Assembly (NCBI GenBank): GCA_030424595.1
Contig: JAUHWG010000005.1
Coordinates: 1-64,000, forward strand
DNA length: 64,000 nucleotides
Source of the DNA: Polyangia bacterium
Lineage (GTDB): Bacteria > Myxococcota_A > Polyangia > Nannocystales > Nannocystaceae
Direction: 5' to 3'
Shown here: positions 42,879-51,797 of the stretch, piece after piece
Layout: every line of letters begins with the position of its first letter
Numbering within the stretch: position 1 is the first letter of the stretch
Program-made: the position numbers and the translations under genes
The notes under the pieces: model-generated
Told to the model about the DNA's origin: nothing
Seen by the model: the letters and a program-made list of their open reading frames with translations, nothing else
Database searches by the model: none

Positions 42879-43502
42879 TCAGGGCAATTCGCGGAGGTCC
42901 TGGAGCTCTCCGCGGAGCTTCTCGAGCGCGTAGCGCATCCTGCTCTTCACCGTGTTCTCTGGGGCCCCGACGACCTCGCCGATCTGCTTGAACGAGAGGC
43001 CCCCCAGCTGGCGCATCAGGAACACCTCACGCTGGTCCTCGGGGAGGCCGTCGATCGCGACCTTGAGCCTGCCCTGAATGGTCGGGCCCATCGCCTGATC
43101 GTCGACGCTCACCTGCTCAGCGGCGGTGCCGTCGAGCATGCTCTCGCGCTGATCCCCGTCGCGTCCCCGCCGCGGCGCGTCGAGCGAGAGGTGGCGGCGA
43201 AACTTGGCCCGCCGGCTCTCGTCGACGCAGAGGTTCCGCGCGATCGTGTAGAGCCACGTGGAGAACCGAGCCGTCTGCTGGTAGCGAGCCTTGGCCCGGA
43301 TCACCCTGAGAAACACCTCCTGCAGGAGCTCCTCCGCCCGACTGTGGTTGTTGACGCTCCGATAGAGGAAATTCAGGATCCCCCGCCGGTGCCGAGCCAT
43401 CAAGACCTCGAAGGCCCGGGCGTCCCCCTCGCGAAAGTCCGCCATCAGCGACTCATCGGTCGGCCCCTCGCTACCGTGGCCGGTGGTGGTGGCGTCATTC
43501 AT
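42879..43502 (-). CDS. ECF-type RNA polymerase sigma factor
   Basis: A 207-residue sigma-70 family protein with only regions 2 and 4. Region 2 has FLYRSVNNHSRAEELLQEVF and ARFSTWLYTIARNLCVDESR; region 4 has GLPEDQREVFLMRQLGGLS, then FKQIGEVVGAPENTVKSRMR, a typical helix-turn-helix. No adjacent anti-sigma gene is visible on either side (rnhB and mutM flank it), so its control is unknown. The N-terminal 20 residues are polar and non-conserved. ATG 43502 is the start. Confidence 0.93.
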   Translation of the reverse strand: MNDATTTGHGSEGPTDESLMADFREGDARAFEVLMARHRRGILNFLYRSVNNHSRAEELLQEVFLRVIRAKARYQQTARFSTWLYTIARNLCVDESRRAKFRRHLSLDAPRRGRDGDQRESMLDGTAAEQVSVDDQAMGPTIQGRLKVAIDGLPEDQREVFLMRQLGGLSFKQIGEVVGAPENTVKSRMRYALEKLRGELQDLRELP

Positions 43503-43682
43503 GCCGAGGCAAAACGGCGAACGTCAGTCGCTGGCCACGAGTTTGCGCATAGCCTCCCGATGCTGGCAAGCAGATCCAGCGGCCTCGCGGCCGCATCCGC
43601 GCTGCGGGAAGCGCGCGGGAACGTTCGAGCCGCGATCCGTCGGAAAAGATGTCTCTTGGGACACAAACAATGCCCGGAGCGC

Positions 43683-44534
43683 TCAGCGGACGCGTCGCGC
43701 CGACTGGTCGTAGGGACAGTAGACACCGCTCCGCCCGCCGCTGACGAAGCTCTTGAGCGGACGGCCGCAGTCCGGACAGGGGTCGCCGCCCCGCCCGTAG
43801 ACCCGCAGATCGTCTTGATTCCTGCCGACCTCGCCGACGACGTTGCGGAAGTCCTTGAGCGTCGTCCCGCCGTTGTCGATGCCGCGGCGGAGGACGTCGC
43901 CGAGGGACTTCGCGAGGCGCTCCCAGGCGCTCGCGCGGAGCTTGGCCGCCGAGGTCAGCGGATGGATCCGGGCCTCAAAGAGCGCCTCGAGGGCGTAGAT
44001 ATTGCCGACCCCGGCGACGGCGTGTTGATCGAGGAGCGCGTCGCGGATCGATCGTGCGCTCCGCCCCAGACGACCCGCGAGCACCGCACCGGAGAAGCCG
44101 GGATCGATCGGCTCTGGCCCCAGCTTGGAGATAGGCGGCGCCGAGAGCAGCTCCGCCAGCGGGCTCACCCGAAAACCGCCGAAGCGGCGAGGGTCGACGA
44201 AGCGAAGCTCCCGCCTGTCGGCGAAGGTCAGGATCATGTGGGTGTGCAGCACCCGGGGCGCAGGGGCCTGCGCGATCCCACAGCGACCGCTCATCCCGAG
44301 GTGCAGCAGCAGGCCGATCGCCGACGACGGGTCGCCGCCGTCAGCCCGCGAGAACTCCCAGATGATGTACTTCCCGCGGCGGCGAAGCTTGCCCGGCGTC
44401 GCCCCGACCAAAGAGCGGAGGGGTGAGTCCATCCGCAGCTTCTTGCGGCTGCGAAAGACCTTCTCGACAGGGGCGCAGATCTTCGCCTCTTCGAGCCCAC
44501 GGCGTACGGACTCCACCTCGGGAAGTTCAGGCAT
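43683..44534 (-). CDS. mutM: Formamidopyrimidine-DNA glycosylase, variant zinc finger
   Basis: ATG 44534 gives MPELPEVESVRRGLEE, where Pro1 (after Met removal) and Glu2 are the catalytic residues, so the start is sure. Lys (RSRKKLRMDS), VDPRRFGGF, DQHAVAGVGNIYALEALF (helix-two-turn-helix) and the zinc-finger RVYGRGGDPCPDCGRP are present. The second half of the finger reads GVYCPYDQ: the fourth Cys ligand is replaced by Asp. Either Asp coordinates zinc, or the finger is zincless as in some Fpg/Nei relatives. The enzyme removes 8-oxoG. It ends close to the ECF sigma gene and runs just after rsmA (10 bases). Confidence 0.92.
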   Translation of the reverse strand: MPELPEVESVRRGLEEAKICAPVEKVFRSRKKLRMDSPLRSLVGATPGKLRRRGKYIIWEFSRADGGDPSSAIGLLLHLGMSGRCGIAQAPAPRVLHTHMILTFADRRELRFVDPRRFGGFRVSPLAELLSAPPISKLGPEPIDPGFSGAVLAGRLGRSARSIRDALLDQHAVAGVGNIYALEALFEARIHPLTSAAKLRASAWERLAKSLGDVLRRGIDNGGTTLKDFRNVVGEVGRNQDDLRVYGRGGDPCPDCGRPLKSFVSGGRSGVYCPYDQSARRVR

Positions 44535-44544
44535 CCGCCTCTCC

Positions 44545-45399
44545 TTACTCCGTAGTCCCCGCCGCGCCAGCCTCGGCCTCGCGAGCCCGCTGAAGCGCCG
44601 CGAAGTCCTCGGGTCCGAGCCGCTCTGGACGCACCCGCGGATCGACCCCCGCGGCCGCACACCAGGCGAGCGCCTCTTCGCGGGTCGCGACCCCGCCGAG
44701 CGCGTTGGCCAGGACCTTCCGGCGACGCTGGAAGGCCGCCTGGACCAGGAGCCGCAGGCCCTCCTCGTCGCCGACCTCGCCGCGGATCGCCGGCAGCGGG
44801 TCGAGGCGGATCACCGTCGAGTCGACCCTCGGCTGCGGGACAAAGCAGCCCCGCGGCGCCTGCGTCACCAGCGAGATCCGCCGCACGCGCGAGAGCATCA
44901 CCGTGATCCCGCCGTAGGTGCGCGAGCCCGGCTCGGCGCAGAGGCGGTCCGCGACCTCCCGCTGGATCATCACGATCCACGGGCCAGTCCGCCGATGGAC
45001 CGCGAGCAGGGCGAAGAGCAGCGGTCCCGTCAGCTGATAGGGGAGGTTGCCGACGATCGTCGGCGGCTCCTCGCAGCCCTCGGCGGCCGCCCCGTAGTCA
45101 AAGCGAACCGCGTCCGCCTCGTGCAGGGTGAAGTTCGGCAGCTCGCCGAGCTCAGCCCGGAGCACCGTGCACAGGTCCCGATCGCGCTCGATCCCCCAGA
45201 CATCAGCGCCGGTCTCCAAGAGCGGCCCCGTCAGACTGCCGAGGCCTGCGCCGATCTCGACCACACGCTTGCCCGGCCGCGCTCCGCTGGCGGCCACGAT
45301 CGCCTGGTGAATCCTGGGATCATGGAGGAAGTTCTGCCCCCAGCTGTGGCGAGCAGAGAGTCCGTAGCGGCGGAGAAGTGTGGGCGCGGAGGCGATCAA
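44545..45399 (-). CDS. rsmA: 16S rRNA dimethyladenosine transferase RsmA (KsgA)
   Basis: 284 residues from a TTG at 45399 whose TTGA overlaps the tsaD stop by 4 bases. SWGQNFLHDPRIHQAIV is the family N-terminus, VVEIGAGLGSLTGPLLE the SAM loop, GIERDRDLC the acidic loop, and TIVGNLPYQLTGPLLF the catalytic NLPY motif. It dimethylates two adjacent adenosines in helix 45 of 16S rRNA. The C-terminal domain with DPRVRPERLGPEDFAAL is complete. It is part of a coupled run (receiver/TPR gene, tsaD, rsmA, mutM). Confidence 0.95.
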   Translation of the reverse strand: MIASAPTLLRRYGLSARHSWGQNFLHDPRIHQAIVAASGARPGKRVVEIGAGLGSLTGPLLETGADVWGIERDRDLCTVLRAELGELPNFTLHEADAVRFDYGAAAEGCEEPPTIVGNLPYQLTGPLLFALLAVHRRTGPWIVMIQREVADRLCAEPGSRTYGGITVMLSRVRRISLVTQAPRGCFVPQPRVDSTVIRLDPLPAIRGEVGDEEGLRLLVQAAFQRRRKVLANALGGVATREEALAWCAAAGVDPRVRPERLGPEDFAALQRAREAEAGAAGTTE

Positions 45400-46487
45400 G
45401 GGAGCACCATGCTTGGGTCATCCAGGGGAACGCTGGCCGCGACGGAGACCCCGCCGCGAACTCCAGCGGCGAAGCGCGCGGCGCCGGCTGCCCCGATCAT
45501 CGCCGCATTGTCGCCGCAGTAGCGGAGCGCCGGGACCGACACGGTAAAGCCGTCCTCGATCGCCGCAGCCTCGATCGCTGCCCGCAGCGCGCTGTTCGCA
45601 GAGACTCCGCCGACCACGTGCACCCGCGAGGCGCCGACGCGAGCCCTCGCGCGCCTGGTCTTGGCCACCAACACGTCGACGACCGCGGCCTGAAACGAGG
45701 CGCAGAGATCGGCGAGCTCTGCCCGTGAGCTCGGCTGTCCGTGCTCCTCGATGTGGACGAGCACCGCGGTCTTCAGGCCTGAGAAGGAGAACTCGAGGTT
45801 CTTACGATCGCGGAGCATCGCCCGCGGAAAGGCGATCGCGGCGGGGTCCCCCTCTTTGGCGAGCCGATCGATCACAGGCCCCCCCGGGTAGCCGACGCCG
45901 ACGAGCTTTGCGACCTTGTCGAAGGCCTCGCCGACCGCGTCGTCCCGGGTCGCTCCGAGGATCTCGTAGTCGCCGAGGCCGCGGACGTGGACCAGCTCGC
46001 TGTGGCCCCCCGAGACCAAGAGCGCCAGGTGCGGCGTGAAGGGCTCGGAGCTCCGCTGCTCATCGCCGAGGAAGGGGGAGAAGATGTGCCCCTCCATGTG
46101 GTGGACCCCGAGGAGCGGCAGGCCCGTCGCCGCCGCGAGGCCTCGCCCGACCTGCACGCCCACCAGGAGGGCGCCGACGAGCCCTGGCCGGTCGGTCACG
46201 ACGATCGCGTCGAGGTCGCGGAGATCGGTGAGCCCGGCCTTCGCCAGCGTCGCCTCGATCACCGGGATCACCGCGCTCAAGTGGTGGCGACTCGCCAGCT
46301 CCGGGACGATCCCGCCGAAGCTCGCGTGGACCTCGATCTGGGTCGCGACGACGCTCGCCCGCACCTCCAGACCCTCGACGATGGCGCAGGCCGTCTCGTC
46401 GCAGGAGGACTCGATCGCGAGAACCCGCGCAGGCCTCTGCGGCGACGCTGGAGCGGGCACGGGGGTGGTCTCGACGGGGTGCGTCAC
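45396..46487 (-). CDS. tsaD: tRNA N6-threonylcarbamoyladenosine transferase TsaD
   Basis: 363 residues from GTG 46487, overlapping the upstream stop (GTGA). VLAIESSCDETACAIVEG, ELASRHHLSAVIPVIE with the metal His pair, LVGALLVGVQVGRGLA, GVHHMEGHIFSPFL and LALLVSGGHSELVHV are diagnostic. The C-terminal VVGGVSANSALRAAIE and GDNAAMIGAAG complete the ASKHA fold. It installs t6A37 in ANN-decoding tRNAs with TsaB/TsaE, which are not in this window. It is coupled to both neighbours by 4-base overlaps. Confidence 0.96.
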   Translation of the reverse strand: MTHPVETTPVPAPASPQRPARVLAIESSCDETACAIVEGLEVRASVVATQIEVHASFGGIVPELASRHHLSAVIPVIEATLAKAGLTDLRDLDAIVVTDRPGLVGALLVGVQVGRGLAAATGLPLLGVHHMEGHIFSPFLGDEQRSSEPFTPHLALLVSGGHSELVHVRGLGDYEILGATRDDAVGEAFDKVAKLVGVGYPGGPVIDRLAKEGDPAAIAFPRAMLRDRKNLEFSFSGLKTAVLVHIEEHGQPSSRAELADLCASFQAAVVDVLVAKTRRARARVGASRVHVVGGVSANSALRAAIEAAAIEDGFTVSVPALRYCGDNAAMIGAAGAARFAAGVRGGVSVAASVPLDDPSMVLP

Positions 46488-49400
46488 GGCATTTTTCGCC
46501 GCAGGCTGGCGACCTGTCGACGAATACCGCTGGCGTAGCGCGCATCCGGAGCGAGTTCAAGATAGCGCTCGTACGCGGCGATCGCGTCCGCGATCTCCGC
46601 TTGCTCCTCGTGGACGACGCCGATCGTCAGGTAGGCCTCCGCCAGCTCCGGGCTGTACTTCGCCGCCTGCTTTGCCGCGCTGAGGGCCGGCCCGAGCTCT
46701 CCGCGATCGAGCGAGATCTTGGCCCGGAGGAGCAGGGCCGCGGCGTTTCTCGGCGTTCGAGCCAGAACCTCAGCGACCAGCATGCTCGCCTCCTTCTCAG
46801 CCCCCTTCTGGTGGAGCCGCTCGCCCTCTGCGAGCCGCTTCTCCAGCGCCGCGGTCTCCTCCGCCGTCAGCGTGTTTCCGGCCGCAGGGTCCTCAGAGTC
46901 GGACTCGCCGCCGTCGCTGTCCCCCGTCGATGAGGAGCTGACGTCCGAGTCCGCCGAAGACGGACTCTCTGCCGAGCCGCTCGAAGAGTCCGCGCTTCGC
47001 ACGTCGCTCGGCACGCCATCCTCAGCGCCTGCTTGGCCGCCGTAGTGGAGCCAGGCCCAGAGGCCGAGGGACGCAGCCCCGACGAAGAACACCCACCACC
47101 AACCGCTCGTCGACCTGCGAAATTCGACAGGATCGTCGTCATCATCGGCAGCGGCGGGCTCTAGACGAGATATCGCAGCCGCGTCCGCACCAAAGAGGTG
47201 GGCCGCCGACACGCCGGCCATCGACCGCGCAGCGCTCGACCTCGCCGCCATCGACCTCTCAGGCCCCCGGCGCTCTGCTCCCGATTGAGCGGGCGACGTG
47301 AACAGCGCAGAACCGCTGACGCTCGGCGAGAGCACCACGGATGAGCGCCCCGCGGGCGGCAGAGACCACATCGCGGCGCTCGTCGAGGGCGGAGGCTGTC
47401 TCGCGAGGGCCCCCAGCCGCTCGAGATCTCCGGGGCTCTCTGGAACAAGCGCAGTATGCGACGCCGCCGCCCCGACGGGCTCGCCGATCTCGCCGGCGAC
47501 GACTCCGACCGGCGTCGCCGGCAGCGAGCGCTTGGCTGAGGAGATCGAGGCTCCCCCGGCCTCATCGTCTGTCGCGGGATCTTCGCCTCGCGGAGCCTCG
47601 AAGGCCTCCTCCGAGTCCTCGATCGCGCCCATGACGACTTCGCCGAGGCGAACCGGCGAAGCTGGGAGGGAGACGGATACCGCGGCCTCCGACACCGCGG
47701 ATGCACTCTCCGCGACATCCACGACATCCGCGATCTCCGCGACATCCGCGACCTCCGCGACCTCCGCGACCTCCGCGACCTCCGCGACCTCCGCCGCGAC
47801 CTCCGCGACTCGACTCTCGCCCGGATCGACCTGCGCCCGGTTGGGGCCCTCGACATGCAGGTCGTCCCCACCAGCGTCGCTCGCTTTGGGGGCCAGCTCG
47901 TCGTGGACCACGTCGATGTTGATGAGGACTGAGGGTGTGCGAAGCGCGTGGGCCATCGCCTCTTCACACTCCACGAGGGACGGCTCGGCTTGGGCCACGA
48001 CGAGCTCTCCCGCGGCCGTCCCGGCGACGAGCGTGAAGGAGGAGGCGCGGTCTGGGGCCGAACGCGGAGCTCGATCGGGGAGAGGCTCCCGGATCCGATC
48101 GAGTGACACGACGCGGCTCAGTCGCTTGCTCACCCGCCGCCGCGGAGGTCTCCCGACCTCCGGCGTTTCTTCGCTCGGCGCGCCCGAGGGCTCTTTCTCG
48201 CCCGAGCCCGCCTCCGCCCGGTGAGCGGCGGCAGGTCTCTCCGACTGCGCCGCAGGCCTCCCGTTGGCGGCCCCGCGGACTGGCAGCCCCTGCCCCGCGC
48301 CTCCTCCCACGGGCTCAAGGCCTGAGATCGCGTCGTCGATCGCCCGCTCGATCGCGGATGTCGACGGGCCTCTCGCACCTCCGACGTCGGCACCGCCCTG
48401 CGGCGGCCGAAACACATACTCGTTCGCGAGCTTCCGCCCAGGCGGCCGCAGCCTCTCGCCCGCAGCACCAGCCTCCGACCCCGGCTCTCGCCCAGGCCCC
48501 GACCCTCGCTCCTCCGAGATTTCCTGGGAGATCTCCTCAGGGATGCCTGAGACCAGGGGTGTGTCGTGCTCAAACCCGAGCTCTGCGCCGAGCCCGGGGA
48601 AGGGCTGGGGAAAGGCGGGCAACGGGGGCAGCTCCTTCAGGCCCGGCTCCGTCGACGGAGCTCCGATCGCTTCGGTCTCGCCGCCGGTCGGCCCCTCGAC
48701 GAGGATGCCGACCCCGCGGAGGTTTTGGATCGCCTCCAACGCGAGGAGCGGGCCGAGCTCACTGCTCTCGACGACCTCGCGGATCGTCCGTCGGCCGTCA
48801 CAGCACCGTATCAAGGCGAAGAGCTCCTCCGCGAGGTCGTCGCGCCGGCTCTCGAGGCTCACCTCGTCGACGCGAAGACAGCTCTCGAGCGGGGGCACAT
48901 CACCGCAGAGGCGCATCCACTCGTCGAGCTGCCGCAGACTGTCACCGATGAGGTTCTCCATCGGCGTCTGGATCACCTCGGCGTGCAGGCTCGCCGCGAG
49001 GCTCAGCTCAAAGGACCCCTCGTCGACCATGAGCAGCCGAAAGACCGCGTCTTCCCCCTCAAAGCGACCGAACGCACCGTCGATCACGCGGCCGTCCGTG
49101 AACCACAGGGTCGCCGGCCCTGAGGGGGTCTCCACGCCGAGGGTCCCGCTGGAGTCCAGGCGTTCGATCAGCCGCAGCAGATCGATCGCCGTGATCTCTG
49201 CGAGGCTCCCCCGGAGCCGTCGCAGCCCCGAGGACGCGCTGCCCAGCCCGTCCACCCGGCGCTGCAGGAGCGCCTCGCGAGTGCGGGTGACCAGCGATGC
49301 GATCGTGACTCGTTCGCCGACGACGTCATCGGCGAGGTCGAGCGCCTCCCGGCTCCCCCCCTGGTCGCGGAGCATGATCAGGACGATCGAGGACCACTCC

Positions 49401-49621
49401 TCCCGCGCGCGGATCATCTCCGCCAGCGACAGGCTCGACGTGCCCTGGGTGAAGCGGGAGGCGCTGACGATCACCTCGGGCAGCGCGTGATCGAGGAACC
49501 ACAGCGCCTGCTCCGCCGAACCTGCGACCGTAACGCGGAAGCCGGCTCGACGCAGCCCGACCTCCAGCGCACGCCTCCGCCGCGAGTCCTCGTCGACCAG
49601 TAGAACGCTGGGCTCCGCCAT
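46484..49621 (-). CDS. Pseudo-receiver / PATAN (DUF4388) / TPR membrane protein
   Basis: ATG 49621 (MAEPSVLLVDEDSRR) is chosen; 1045 residues. Residues ~1-110 are a receiver-like fold (VLLVDEDSRRRRALEVGLRR, then PEVIVSAS), but the phosphoacceptor position after PEVIV is Ser, so it should not be phosphorylated normally. Residues ~130-250 fit a PATAN/DUF4388 domain (GSLAEITAIDLLRLIERLDS, GTLGVETPSGPATLWFTDGR). A ~550-residue low-complexity acidic linker includes a run of EVA/DVA triplets. One membrane helix (WWWVFFVGAASLGLWAWL, ~842-860) follows, and then a TPR tail (NAAALLLRAKISLDRGELG, AYLTIGVVHEEQAEIADAI). It probably links signal input to protein assembly at the membrane. The stop overlaps the tsaD start. 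Confidence 0.8.
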   Translation of the reverse strand: MAEPSVLLVDEDSRRRRALEVGLRRAGFRVTVAGSAEQALWFLDHALPEVIVSASRFTQGTSSLSLAEMIRAREEWSSIVLIMLRDQGGSREALDLADDVVGERVTIASLVTRTREALLQRRVDGLGSASSGLRRLRGSLAEITAIDLLRLIERLDSSGTLGVETPSGPATLWFTDGRVIDGAFGRFEGEDAVFRLLMVDEGSFELSLAASLHAEVIQTPMENLIGDSLRQLDEWMRLCGDVPPLESCLRVDEVSLESRRDDLAEELFALIRCCDGRRTIREVVESSELGPLLALEAIQNLRGVGILVEGPTGGETEAIGAPSTEPGLKELPPLPAFPQPFPGLGAELGFEHDTPLVSGIPEEISQEISEERGSGPGREPGSEAGAAGERLRPPGRKLANEYVFRPPQGGADVGGARGPSTSAIERAIDDAISGLEPVGGGAGQGLPVRGAANGRPAAQSERPAAAHRAEAGSGEKEPSGAPSEETPEVGRPPRRRVSKRLSRVVSLDRIREPLPDRAPRSAPDRASSFTLVAGTAAGELVVAQAEPSLVECEEAMAHALRTPSVLINIDVVHDELAPKASDAGGDDLHVEGPNRAQVDPGESRVAEVAAEVAEVAEVAEVAEVADVAEIADVVDVAESASAVSEAAVSVSLPASPVRLGEVVMGAIEDSEEAFEAPRGEDPATDDEAGGASISSAKRSLPATPVGVVAGEIGEPVGAAASHTALVPESPGDLERLGALARQPPPSTSAAMWSLPPAGRSSVVLSPSVSGSALFTSPAQSGAERRGPERSMAARSSAARSMAGVSAAHLFGADAAAISRLEPAAADDDDDPVEFRRSTSGWWWVFFVGAASLGLWAWLHYGGQAGAEDGVPSDVRSADSSSGSAESPSSADSDVSSSSTGDSDGGESDSEDPAAGNTLTAEETAALEKRLAEGERLHQKGAEKEASMLVAEVLARTPRNAAALLLRAKISLDRGELGPALSAAKQAAKYSPELAEAYLTIGVVHEEQAEIADAIAAYERYLELAPDARYASGIRRQVASLRRKMP
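47741..47811 (-). repeat. 9-bp in-frame tandem repeat
   Basis: About seven copies of CGCGACCTC-like units (plus strand), encoding Glu-Val-Ala and Asp-Val-Ala triplets on the minus strand inside the linker of the receiver/TPR protein. Degenerate copies extend to 47705. Confidence 0.9.
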
Positions 49622-49883
49622 GGGCCTCCTCAGCCGAACACGGGCAGCGTTCCGCGGCCCCTCGGGCGTCGTCTCGAGGGAGCCTGAGCCGCCCACCGGA
49701 CGTGCCGAGCCCGACACGCGCTGAGCTGCGGCGCCGTCATCAACCCAAGTAGCGAGCGAAGCACAGGTACGGAAAACTCTATCAACCCACCGCAAAGCGG
49801 AGCAACACGGCGTCTAGGCGCATCTCCGCGCGTTTCTTGGTTCTCGCAGCAGATCTGGGGAGGCGCCTGGTAGGCTCTCCGCC

Positions 49884-50999
49884 GTGCCCTCCCGAGGCGC
49901 TGAACAGAGCACCAGTCGCCCCTCGACGTGGAGAGAGCGCGCCCGCGCAGCACCGGTCACGACGAGCCTCGTCTCGATCTGTGCCGCCGCCTTCCTCGTC
50001 ACGCTGATCGTCGTCGCCTCGCAGTCCGAGCAGCCCCTCCGATCCCTGCTCCGGTCGCTCTGGTCGATCGACAGCGACGCTGGGCTCATACAGCTCGGGG
50101 CGCTCGACCTCACTCGTGTCTGGCTAGACGGAGAGTGGTGGCGCCTCGGTTCGGCTGCGCTCCTCCACGGATCCTGGCTTCACCTCCTGCTCAACATGAG
50201 CGCCCTCGCCTCGATCGGTGAGTGGCTGGAGCCGGCCCTCGGTTCACGGAACACCCTCCTGATCTTCATACTCTCGGCCCTTGGCGGCTCCCTCGCCTCG
50301 CTCGCCTGGTGCGAGGCCCCGGTCGTCGTCGGCGCATCGGGCGGGATCCTCGGACTCGCCGGAGCCCTGCTCTTCGCGAGGGTCTTCGCCGAAGAGCGCG
50401 GCGATCTGCGCAATGTCTCAGCGGGCTCGCTCGCCTTGATGATCGGCCTCTGCCTCGGGCTGGGTCTCGTCGTCCCTGTGATCGCCCAGGCGGGTCATGT
50501 TGGCGGCCTTATCGCGGGTACCCTCGGGGCGGCATGCATCCTCTTTCGAGGACCCCTTCGCATGGGGGCGCTCGCCGCCACGATCGCCATTTTTGTACTA
50601 GTTTCATGTTGGGCCTCCGCCCCTATCGAGAGCACCAACCACCACCTCTTCCTTGGCTACCGACACCTTGACGATGGTGCCAGCGCCGAAGCCCTTGCCT
50701 CCTTCGAGGCCGCCCTCACCCTCGACCCTTCGGATCCGAAGCTCTCCAACGCTGTCGCCTATCATCTTGCCATCGTAGGGAGCGAGCTCGCCAGAGCCGA
50801 TCAGCTCGCAGACCGAGCCCTCGCCGAAGATCCGAACAACGCTGACTACCTCGACACCAAGGGATGGATCGCCTGCCAGCGGGGCGACTCAGTAGAGGGT
50901 CTGAAGTGGCTCCGTGCTGCAGAGGTCGCGACGGATGTCGAGATTGATGAGATCACCGAACACCTTGCCACCTGTGCAAGCCTGGACGAGGTCCGATAG
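49884..50999 (+). CDS. Rhomboid-family intramembrane serine protease fused to TPR repeats
   Basis: 371 residues from GTG 49884. Six or more membrane helices carry the rhomboid motifs: WWRLGSAALLHGSWLHLLLN (the L1/TM2 HxxxN region), VVGASGGILGLAGALLFA with the catalytic Ser of GASG, and IAQAGHVGGLIAGTLG with the catalytic His. After the last helix (IFVLVSCWASAP) about 110 residues form TPR helices (LGYRHLDDGASAEALASFE, AVAYHLAIVGSELARADQL). It cleaves membrane-embedded substrates; the TPR part may select them. The receiver/TPR gene is divergent, with 262 bases between starts. Confidence 0.92.
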   Translation: MPSRGAEQSTSRPSTWRERARAAPVTTSLVSICAAAFLVTLIVVASQSEQPLRSLLRSLWSIDSDAGLIQLGALDLTRVWLDGEWWRLGSAALLHGSWLHLLLNMSALASIGEWLEPALGSRNTLLIFILSALGGSLASLAWCEAPVVVGASGGILGLAGALLFARVFAEERGDLRNVSAGSLALMIGLCLGLGLVVPVIAQAGHVGGLIAGTLGAACILFRGPLRMGALAATIAIFVLVSCWASAPIESTNHHLFLGYRHLDDGASAEALASFEAALTLDPSDPKLSNAVAYHLAIVGSELARADQLADRALAEDPNNADYLDTKGWIACQRGDSVEGLKWLRAAEVATDVEIDEITEHLATCASLDEVR

Positions 51000-51008
51000 T
51001 CCGGGGTC

Positions 51009-51024
51009 TGTTTCACGTGAAACG
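51009..51024. promoter_or_regulatory. parS site (ParB-binding centromere)
   Basis: TGTTTCACGTGAAACG differs from the widespread palindromic consensus TGTTTCACGTGAAACA only at the last base. It begins 10 bases after the rhomboid stop. Confidence 0.9.
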
Positions 51025-51050
51025 AGACTGCTCGGGTCCTCGCAGACGAC

Positions 51051-51631
51051 CCCGCATTGCGACTCGGGCCGGCTCTTAGCGGTCCTTCTTCGAAGCCTCG
51101 GGTAGCTCGATTGCGATGACCCCAAGAGAACCTGTATCGCGCCTCGGGGACTCTCGACGCTGGATTGGCCGGCTCTTGGCGGTCCTTCTTCGAAGCCTCG
51201 GGTAGCTCGATCGGGATGAAGCTAGGGGCTCCCCCGCTCCTCGCAGACGGCACTGGATTGGCCGGCTCTTGGCGGTCCTTCTTCGAAGCCTCGGGTAGCT
51301 CGATTGCGATGAAGCCAGGGGCTGCCCCGCTCCTCGCAGACGGCGCTGGATTGGCCGGCTCTTGGCGGTCCTTCTTCGAAGCCTCGGGTAGCTCGATTGC
51401 GATGAAGCCAGGGGCTGCCCCGCTCCTCGCAGACGCCGCTGCATTACCGGTTTCTGGGGTCCCTATACTCGAAGCCTCGGGTAGCTCGATGGGGATGAGC
51501 CCAAGAGCCCTCGCAGACGCCGCTGCATTACGGCTCGGGGAGACTCTCGGAGCGGGATCGGCCGTCTTCTGGCGGCCCTTCTTCGAAGGCTCGGGTAGCG
51601 CGATTGCGATGAACCCAAGGGCTGCTCCAGT
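51051..51631. repeat. Family of ~93-bp tandem repeats
   Basis: Six copies with starts near 51068, 51161, 51254, 51347, 51440 and 51524. Spacing is exactly 93 between the middle ones and 84 once. The shared core is TTCTTCGAAGCCTCGGGTAG followed by CTCGAT. Copies 2-4 are nearly identical, the outer ones diverged. The period is 31 codons, so reading frames stay open on both strands (for instance a repeated ELPEASKKDRQEPANP on the minus strand), but indels in outer copies shift the frame, which argues against a protein. parS-like sites flank the array on both sides. Confidence 0.9.
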
Positions 51632-51661
51632 CGCCACCTTGCTCCGCCCACAGTCCTGCAT

Positions 51662-51677
51662 CGTTCCACGTGAAACG
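51662..51677. promoter_or_regulatory. parS site, one mismatch in the palindrome
   Basis: CGTTCCACGTGAAACG; the C in the left arm is the variant seen in many natural parS sites. It lies 31 bases after the 93-bp repeat array. Confidence 0.85.
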
Positions 51678-51781
51678 ACTGGAGAGCGCAGAGCTAAACG
51701 GGTTCCTTCTCGTGAGATCAGATGGACTGACTGACATTCACGGGCTCGCACTCTCCGGTCCGGAGTCGCTGGCCGCAGAAC

Positions 51782-51797
51782 CGTTTCACGTGAAACG
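51782..51797. promoter_or_regulatory. parS site, perfect palindrome
   Basis: CGTTTCACGTGAAACG, fully symmetric across 16 bases, the best site in the cluster. Confidence 0.9.

Noticed and set aside
51051..51631. CRISPR array
   Set aside because: Units are 93 bp, contiguous and without unique spacers; no cas genes.
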